This document shows, piece by piece, positions 7,111-11,517 of a stretch of DNA of 11,517 bases. Below the pieces are notes generated by a model that was not told the DNA's origin, did no database searches, and worked only from the letters and a program-made list of their open reading frames with translations. The stretch comes from Anaerolineales bacterium UBA5069. Its GTDB lineage: Bacteria; Chloroflexota; Anaerolineae; Caldilineales; Caldilineaceae. The DNA is taken from NCBI GenBank assembly GCA_002415895.1, contig DIAV01000246.1, forward strand, positions 9,985 to 21,501. Reading direction: 5' to 3'. A program made the translations under genes and the position numbers. Numbering within the stretch: the stretch's first letter is position 1; the number at the start of each line of letters is the position of its first letter.

Positions 7111-9441
7111 ATGAGATTCTCGAATGGATATTGGTTGCTGCGCGACGATGTACAGGCGCGCTACGCGGTGGAAGCCGAAGGCTTTGGCGCCGCCGACAAT
7201 GCATTGACAATCTACGCCGCAACGCGACACATTCAACACCGCGGCGATACACTCAGCCACGCAATGCTCACCGTGCGCGCTTCGTCACCCATGGAGGGTG
7301 TGATTCGCGTGCGTGTGAGCCATTTTGATGGCGGCGTCGAGCGCGGCCCCGCATTTGCCATTGCCGAGGCGCCCGCGGGCGCGGCCAGCGTTGACGGCGA
7401 TGCGGCCACCTTCACCAGCGGCGAGCTGTCGCTGCACGTGGCGCGCAATGCGCCGTGGAACATGGAGTTCCGCGCCGGTGGGCGCGTGCTCACCGCCAGC
7501 CGCAACAAGGCTATGGCGTCAATCCGCAAAGCGGGCCTGCCCTACATGCACGAGCAATTGCAACTAGGCGTGGGCGACCTGGTGTATGGCCTGGGCGAGC
7601 GCTTCAGCCCCTTCGTAAAGAACGGCCAAACCGTTGACATCTGGAATCTTGACGGCGGCACCAGCAGCGAGCAAACCTACAAGAACATCCCTCTCTACCT
7701 GACGAATCGCGGCTATGGCGTCTTTATCAACAATCCCGGCGCCGTCTCGCTGGAAGTGGCTTCGGAACGCGTCACACGCGTGCAGTTCAGCGTGCCGGGC
7801 GAAGTGCTTGAGTACTTCGTGATCTACGGCCCCACACCCAGGGAGATTCTGGCCCGCTACACAGCGTTGACAGGGCGGGCCGCACTGCCGCCGGCCTGGT
7901 CCTTTGGCCTTTGGCTCAGCACCTCGTTTACCACGGACTACAGCGAGGAGACCGTTACCAGTTTCATTCAGGGTATGGCCGACCGCGACATGCCGCTGAG
8001 TGTCTTCCACTTTGACTGCTTCTGGATGCGCCAGTTTAACTGGTGCGATCTGGCCTGGGACAGCACATGCTTCCCCGACCCTGAGGGCATGCTGCAACGG
8101 CTCAAGGCGCGCGGGCTGCGCATTTGTGTCTGGATCAACCCCTATATTGCGCAGCGCTCGCCCCTCTTTGCCGAGGGCAAGGCCAACGGCTATCTGCTCC
8201 GCCACCCCAACGGCAACGTCTATCAGACGGACGACTGGCAGGCGGGTATGGGCGTTGTTGACTTCACGAACCCCGACGCGTGCGCGTGGTATCAGAGCAA
8301 GCTGCGCGCCCTGCTTGATATGGGTGTGGACACCTTCAAGACAGACTTTGGCGAGCGCATTCCCACCGACGTGGTCTACCACGACGGCAGCGACCCCGTG
8401 CTCATGCACAACTACTTCACGCTGCTCTACAACCGCACTGTCTTTACGCTGCTGGAGCAGGAGCGGGGCGTGGGCGAAGCCGTGGTCTTTGCCCGCTCGG
8501 CCACAACCGGCAACCAGATGTATCCGGTGCACTGGGGCGGCGACTGTGAATCGACCTTCGAGGCTATGGCCGAGACGCTGCGCGGCGGTCTCTCGCTGGG
8601 GCTGAGCGGCTTCGGTTTCTGGAGCCATGACATTGGCGGCTTTGAGGGCAAACCCGACCCCGCGCTCTACAAGCGCTGGCTTCCCTTTGGCCTGCTTTCG
8701 TCGCACAGCCGCCTGCACGGCAGCGGTTCCTACCGTGTGCCGTGGGTCTTTGATGATGAGGCTGTGGATGTGCTGCGCGCCTTTACCAAGCTTAAGGCCA
8801 GCCTCATGCCCTATCTCTACCAGCAGGCGGTTGTTGCAACCACGCAGGGCACGCCCATGCTGCGCGCCATGATGCTTGAGTTCCCCGATGACCCCGGCTG
8901 CGCCACGCTCGACCGCCAGTATATGCTGGGTGACTCTCTGCTTGTGGCCCCCGTCTTTACGGCCGAAGGTGATGTTGAGTACTACGTGCCCGCCGGTCGC
9001 TGGACTCACTATCTGACCGGCGCGGTGGTGGAGGGGCCGCGCTGGGTGCGCGAGCAGCATGGCTTCAACAGCGTGCCGCTGCTGGTGCGCCCGGGCAGCG
9101 TGATCCCCGTGGGGCCGGTGACGGATCGCCCGGATTACGATTACGCGGCAGGCCTTACGCTGCGCACCTACGCGCTGCCGGATGGCGCGGCGGCGCAGGT
9201 GACTGTCCCCGATTCCAAACCGAGCGCCGCCGGCGCGGCCGTGGCGCAGGTGACGGTCGCGCGCAGCGGTGGCACAATCACCGTGGACGTTGACGGCGAT
9301 CTTGCCGACCTGAGCGTGGTGCTGGTTGGTGTGCAGAACGCAGCGGCGCAGGCTGGCTGCACCGTTGCCGCCAGTGACGATGGCGTGCGCGTGACACCCG
9401 CAGCGGGTGCGCGCCGCATGGTTGTTGCGCTGGAGAGTTAA
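7111..9441 (+). CDS. yicI: GH31 alpha-xylosidase, YicI type
   Basis: The 776-residue retaining glycoside hydrolase should release alpha-linked xylose from the non-reducing end of isoprimeverose or xyloglucan oligosaccharides. It follows E. coli YicI (772 residues, compared from memory) from the first residues to the end. The nucleophile is D412 in KTDFGERIP and the acid/base is D478 in HWGGDC; both fall four positions before YicI D416 and D482. The residues lining subsite -1 in YicI also occur at the same offset: F273, C303 and F304 (in FDCFWM), W341 (in VWINPY) and K410. That makes alpha-xylosidase much likelier than alpha-glucosidase. Domain order is an N-terminal beta-sandwich (about 1-250), the catalytic barrel, then C-terminal beta domains. 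There is no signal peptide, so it acts on imported substrate in the cytoplasm. It is the last gene of the transporter cluster; a palindromic terminator follows. The ribosome binding site is weak (GGA, 7100-7102). Confidence 0.95.
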   Translation: MRFSNGYWLLRDDVQARYAVEAEGFGAADNALTIYAATRHIQHRGDTLSHAMLTVRASSPMEGVIRVRVSHFDGGVERGPAFAIAEAPAGAASVDGDAATFTSGELSLHVARNAPWNMEFRAGGRVLTASRNKAMASIRKAGLPYMHEQLQLGVGDLVYGLGERFSPFVKNGQTVDIWNLDGGTSSEQTYKNIPLYLTNRGYGVFINNPGAVSLEVASERVTRVQFSVPGEVLEYFVIYGPTPREILARYTALTGRAALPPAWSFGLWLSTSFTTDYSEETVTSFIQGMADRDMPLSVFHFDCFWMRQFNWCDLAWDSTCFPDPEGMLQRLKARGLRICVWINPYIAQRSPLFAEGKANGYLLRHPNGNVYQTDDWQAGMGVVDFTNPDACAWYQSKLRALLDMGVDTFKTDFGERIPTDVVYHDGSDPVLMHNYFTLLYNRTVFTLLEQERGVGEAVVFARSATTGNQMYPVHWGGDCESTFEAMAETLRGGLSLGLSGFGFWSHDIGGFEGKPDPALYKRWLPFGLLSSHSRLHGSGSYRVPWVFDDEAVDVLRAFTKLKASLMPYLYQQAVVATTQGTPMLRAMMLEFPDDPGCATLDRQYMLGDSLLVAPVFTAEGDVEYYVPAGRWTHYLTGAVVEGPRWVREQHGFNSVPLLVRPGSVIPVGPVTDRPDYDYAAGLTLRTYALPDGAAAQVTVPDSKPSAAGAAVAQVTVARSGGTITVDVDGDLADLSVVLVGVQNAAAQAGCTVAASDDGVRVTPAAGARRMVVALES

Positions 9442-9466
9442 TTGCTGCGCAGTTTGTCTTGTAGTT

Positions 9467-9505
9467 GAAGCGAGGCTTCCAATATTGGAAGCCTCGCTTC
9501 GTTTT
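9467..9505 (+). terminator. Intrinsic terminator of the sugar cluster, formed by a 34-bp perfect palindrome
   Basis: Bases 9467-9483 and 9484-9500 are exact reverse complements, 17 bp each, with AATATT at the centre. In RNA this gives a stem of about 14 bp beginning GAAGCGAGGC, with a 6-nt loop, followed by GTTTT (9501-9505). It starts 25 nt after the stop codon of the GH31 gene, the expected place for the terminator of the operon. The T run is short, so efficiency is uncertain. Confidence 0.8.
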
Positions 9506-9513
9506 GATACACT
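9485..9513 (+). promoter_or_regulatory. Candidate promoter of the cytochrome gene, overlapping the terminator palindrome
   Basis: TTGGAA (9485-9490, four of six -35 matches) lies in the right half of the palindrome. After exactly 17 bp comes TACACT (9508-9513, four of six -10 matches), preceded by a TGN extended -10 element (TG at 9505-9506). Transcription would begin near 9520, giving a leader of about 75 nt before the GTG start at 9595. It is moderate evidence only, because each box has two mismatches. Confidence 0.5.
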
Positions 9514-9580
9514 GAAATCGATCCCCTCTATTCCCCGCAAAGCAGTACCCACCAGCGCAAGACCGTGCGCCTGTGCCGCC

Positions 9581-9588
9581 AAGGAGGT
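9581..9588 (+). promoter_or_regulatory. Perfect Shine-Dalgarno sequence that fixes the GTG start of the cytochrome gene
   Basis: AAGGAGGT matches the full anti-Shine-Dalgarno complement and lies 6 nt before GTG 9595. It therefore argues against both the earlier in-frame GTG at 9565 and the later ATG at 9676, which has no such site. Confidence 0.85.
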
Positions 9589-9594
9589 TGCCCC

Positions 9595-11463
9595 GTGAAG
9601 AACTACGTAGACAGTGCGGACAGTGCGGACAGTGCGGACGCTGTGGAATCCGCGCAATGCCCTCAACGCGCCCCCATGGCTTGGCGTTGGTTGATTGCGC
9701 TGCTGCTTCTGCTGGCTGTTGCACTGGCCGGGCGTACGGCGTTGGCGCAGGAGGCGCCTGCCGCGCCCCAGGCACCGATTTTAGCGACAACGCCCCTCGA
9801 TTTCCAGCTTCCCGGCACACAGCCCGGCGGCCTGAGCACGCCCCTTATTTCTTCGCAGTCATGCGGTTATTGCCATGTGCCGGAGATTGTGGACGATTTC
9901 GCCGGCTCGATGATGGCGAACGCTGCGCGCGACCCACTCTTCCGCGCGGCGCTGCAGGTGGCAAACCAGGACGCAGCGGGCAGCGGCGAGCTTTGCCTGC
10001 GCTGCCATACACCCAATGGCTGGCTTGAGGGGCGCACGACACCGACAACGGGTAGCGACCTGACCAGCGAAGACCTCCAGGGTGTCTCGTGCAGCCTCTG
10101 CCATCGCCTTGTGGCCCCCGAAGCGCACCCCGGCGAAGCGCCCACCGACGCCGCCGAGCGCGCCCATGCCGCCGCCACGCTGGGCGTGCCGTTGATGACG
10201 GGCAGTAGCGCCTATGTTGTGGACCGCGAAGATGTCCGCCGCGGCCCCTTCCCTCCCGAAAACGCAACCCATAGTGCGGCGCAAAGCACGCTGCTGCGCT
10301 CGGCAGAACTGTGTGCAACGTGTCACGACATTGATAATCCAACGCTCACCTGGAACACGGCAACGCAGGCGTACGCGCTCAACCCCCTCGACACGCCCGC
10401 CGCAGCGGGCGCGCGCCTCTTTCCTGTAGAGCGCACCTACAGCGAATGGGAACAGAGCGCCTTCAACACCGAGAACGGCGGCGTCGCCGCCGTCAGCGCG
10501 CTCTACCCGGGCATCAAGCGCGCCACGATGACGCCCGATGGCCCGGTTACCGTCTGCCAGGATTGCCACATGCCGCTGATTGAGTCGCCACTGACTATCA
10601 ACGGCGATCCCGCGCGCACAGTGGGCCGCCACCAGTTTGCCGGCGGCAGCGCGCTTTGGCAGAAGGGGATTGCCGCATTCTGGAGCCAGGTGCCCGGCGA
10701 CACCTTTTTTGATGCGACACCCATCACCAATTCTGTGACGCTGGGCGAGGAGATGCTGGCGCGCGCGGCCACGCTGGAGATTACGATGACCCGCGCCATA
10801 ACGGACGACGTGGCCAACCTTACTGTGAAGATCATCAACAATACGGGCCACAAGTTACCCACAGGGTATGCCGAAGGGCGGCGTATGTGGCTTGAGGTGC
10901 GCGTCTACGATGCAAGCGACACGCTGATGGCCGTTTCGGGGATGCCCACAGCCACGGGTGGTATTACCAACCCTGGCCGCATCTACGAAATCAAGCAGGG
11001 AATTACCACGGCGCACGCGCAGGCGCTGGGCCGGAGCGACCTCGAGGGCGAGGGCTTCCACTTTATCCTCAACAACAAGGTTTTCAAGGACAATCGCATT
11101 CCGCCGCGCGGCTGGAACACAGCCGGCTACGCCGCGCGCGACATGCTGCCTGTGGGCGCCACCTATGCTGCGGGCCAGTATTGGAACATTGAGTATTTTG
11201 TGCTGCCGGCAGGCGCGCGACGGGTGGACCTGCGCCTGCTCTTCCAGGCCGCATCCGACGAATACCTGGATTTCCTGGCAGCGGAGGCCAACATACCCGT
11301 GGCCGACGGCGTTGTGGGCGAGCCGGTGAATTGGGGGCAGACTGTCGCCGATCTGCGCGCCCAACTCGACCTTGACGAGCCGGTCGTCATGGCCAGCGCG
11401 ACGAGGCTCACTCCGGCTGCCTTCAAGGAGAAGGTCTACCTGCCCGCCGTGGTGCAGGAATAA
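9595..11463 (+). CDS. Secreted pentaheme c-type cytochrome of unknown function
   Basis: The 622-residue protein carries five CXXCH haem-binding motifs: CGYCH (90-94), CLRCH (134-138), CSLCH (166-170), CATCH (240-244) and CQDCH (321-325). A hydrophobic segment (about 33-45) and a cleavage site after LALA-type residues near A51 form a Sec signal peptide, so the protein is exported and haem is attached outside the membrane. Residues after about 370 lack haem motifs and appear beta-rich, with NNTGHKLPTGYAEGRRMWL near 415-435, a segment I recall from other multiheme proteins. The last residues, KVYLPAVVQE, resemble short tails on secreted Chloroflexota proteins. The GTG start is supported by a perfect ribosome binding site, but it gives an unusual acidic 27-residue extension with three Ser-Ala-Asp repeats before the signal peptide. 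It probably moves electrons; partner and substrate are unknown. It has its own promoter and is likely a separate unit from the sugar genes. Confidence 0.9.
   Translation: MKNYVDSADSADSADAVESAQCPQRAPMAWRWLIALLLLLAVALAGRTALAQEAPAAPQAPILATTPLDFQLPGTQPGGLSTPLISSQSCGYCHVPEIVDDFAGSMMANAARDPLFRAALQVANQDAAGSGELCLRCHTPNGWLEGRTTPTTGSDLTSEDLQGVSCSLCHRLVAPEAHPGEAPTDAAERAHAAATLGVPLMTGSSAYVVDREDVRRGPFPPENATHSAAQSTLLRSAELCATCHDIDNPTLTWNTATQAYALNPLDTPAAAGARLFPVERTYSEWEQSAFNTENGGVAAVSALYPGIKRATMTPDGPVTVCQDCHMPLIESPLTINGDPARTVGRHQFAGGSALWQKGIAAFWSQVPGDTFFDATPITNSVTLGEEMLARAATLEITMTRAITDDVANLTVKIINNTGHKLPTGYAEGRRMWLEVRVYDASDTLMAVSGMPTATGGITNPGRIYEIKQGITTAHAQALGRSDLEGEGFHFILNNKVFKDNRIPPRGWNTAGYAARDMLPVGATYAAGQYWNIEYFVLPAGARRVDLRLLFQAASDEYLDFLAAEANIPVADGVVGEPVNWGQTVADLRAQLDLDEPVVMASATRLTPAAFKEKVYLPAVVQE
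9610..9639 (+). repeat. Three tandem 9-bp repeats at the 5' end of the cytochrome gene
   Basis: GACAGTGCG occurs three times without mismatch (9610-9618, 9619-9627, 9628-9636), followed by GAC. The unit keeps the reading frame and encodes (Asp)-Ser-Ala-Asp-Ser-Ala-Asp steps at residues 6-15. Copy number could change by slippage and would only lengthen or shorten the protein. Confidence 0.85.
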
Positions 11464-11476
11464 AAAGCAACATCTC

Positions 11477-11513
11477 AACGCAAAGGCACAAAGAAAGCAA
11501 AAAAACGCAAAGG
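11477..11513. repeat. A-rich direct repeat downstream of the cytochrome gene
   Basis: AACGCAAAGG occurs at 11477-11486 and again at 11504-11513, separated by an A-rich stretch containing CACAAAG and AAAGC. It lies 13 nt after the stop codon. No terminator hairpin is visible before the window ends. Similar 'CGCAAAGG-CACAAAG' sequences are, from memory, dispersed between genes in several bacterial phyla; their role is not known to me. Confidence 0.5.
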
Positions 11514-11517
11514 ACTG

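Noticed and set aside
9467..9500. Palindrome as a second binding site for the LacI-type regulator
   Set aside because: The half-sites read GAAGC-N3-GCTTC and lack the CG-centred GAAACGCTTC core of the operator at 2561-2574, so the same protein is unlikely to bind both.
9565..9594. Earlier GTG start of the cytochrome
   Set aside because: The perfect ribosome binding site at 9581-9588 lies downstream of it and points to the GTG at 9595.
9610..9639. Short tandem repeat as a CRISPR or phase-variation switch
   Set aside because: The units are directly tandem without spacers, so this is no CRISPR array. A 9-bp unit cannot change the reading frame, so on/off switching is not expected.
7564..9666. 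Long open frame of 700 codons on the minus strand inside the GH31 gene
   Set aside because: It is the mirror of a gene that matches YicI throughout. The His/Arg/Ala-rich translation shows no domain and it has no promoter or ribosome binding site of its own.
9859..11478. Two minus-strand open frames (9859-10851 and 10855-11478) under the cytochrome gene
   Set aside because: The plus strand encodes five CXXCH motifs and a signal peptide. The minus-strand frames are low-complexity shadows.

Overview
The window looks like chromosomal DNA from a high-GC bacterium, most likely a member of the Chloroflexota (Anaerolineae/Caldilineae type). This placement is an inference. It rests on the CUT1 sugar ABC cassette, an Ala/Pro-rich lipoprotein linker straight after the lipobox, and a secreted multiheme cytochrome ending in a short 'YLPAV' tail of a kind I associate with that phylum. 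No sequence search was run. I saw no tRNA, rRNA, CRISPR array, insertion sequence or phage gene.

Layout. A minus-strand gene (58-2304) encodes a molybdopterin-dependent oxidoreductase with an N-terminal [4Fe-4S] site. A 344-bp divergent intergenic region (2305-2648) follows and carries a good sigma-70-type promoter and a near-perfect LacI-family operator, both facing right. Five plus-strand genes then form a sugar-uptake and hydrolysis cluster: a LacI-family repressor (2649-3683), a lipoprotein substrate-binding protein (3831-5186), two CUT1 permeases (5297-6205 and 6210-7046), and a GH31 enzyme (7111-9441). The enzyme matches E. coli alpha-xylosidase YicI along its whole length, including all the subsite -1 residues I can recall. 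A 34-bp perfect palindrome followed by T residues ends this cluster. The last gene (9595-11463) is a secreted pentaheme c-type cytochrome with its own promoter, which overlaps the palindrome.

How the genes fit together. The lipoprotein and the two permeases would capture and import an alpha-xyloside, for example isoprimeverose or a xyloglucan-derived oligosaccharide. The cytoplasmic GH31 enzyme would release xylose from it. The LacI protein probably represses its own promoter and, by read-through, may control the whole cluster. The transporter ATPase is missing and is presumably a shared MsmK/MalK-type subunit encoded elsewhere. Hairpins between the binding-protein and permease genes probably set the usual excess of binding protein over permease. 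The oxidoreductase and the cytochrome flank the cluster and are both redox proteins, but nothing in the sequence ties them to each other or to sugar use.

I found no evidence of a radically new system. The points most worth following up are the operator/promoter arrangement, the palindrome that seems to be both terminator and promoter element, the intergenic hairpins, and the odd N-terminus and unknown role of the pentaheme protein.
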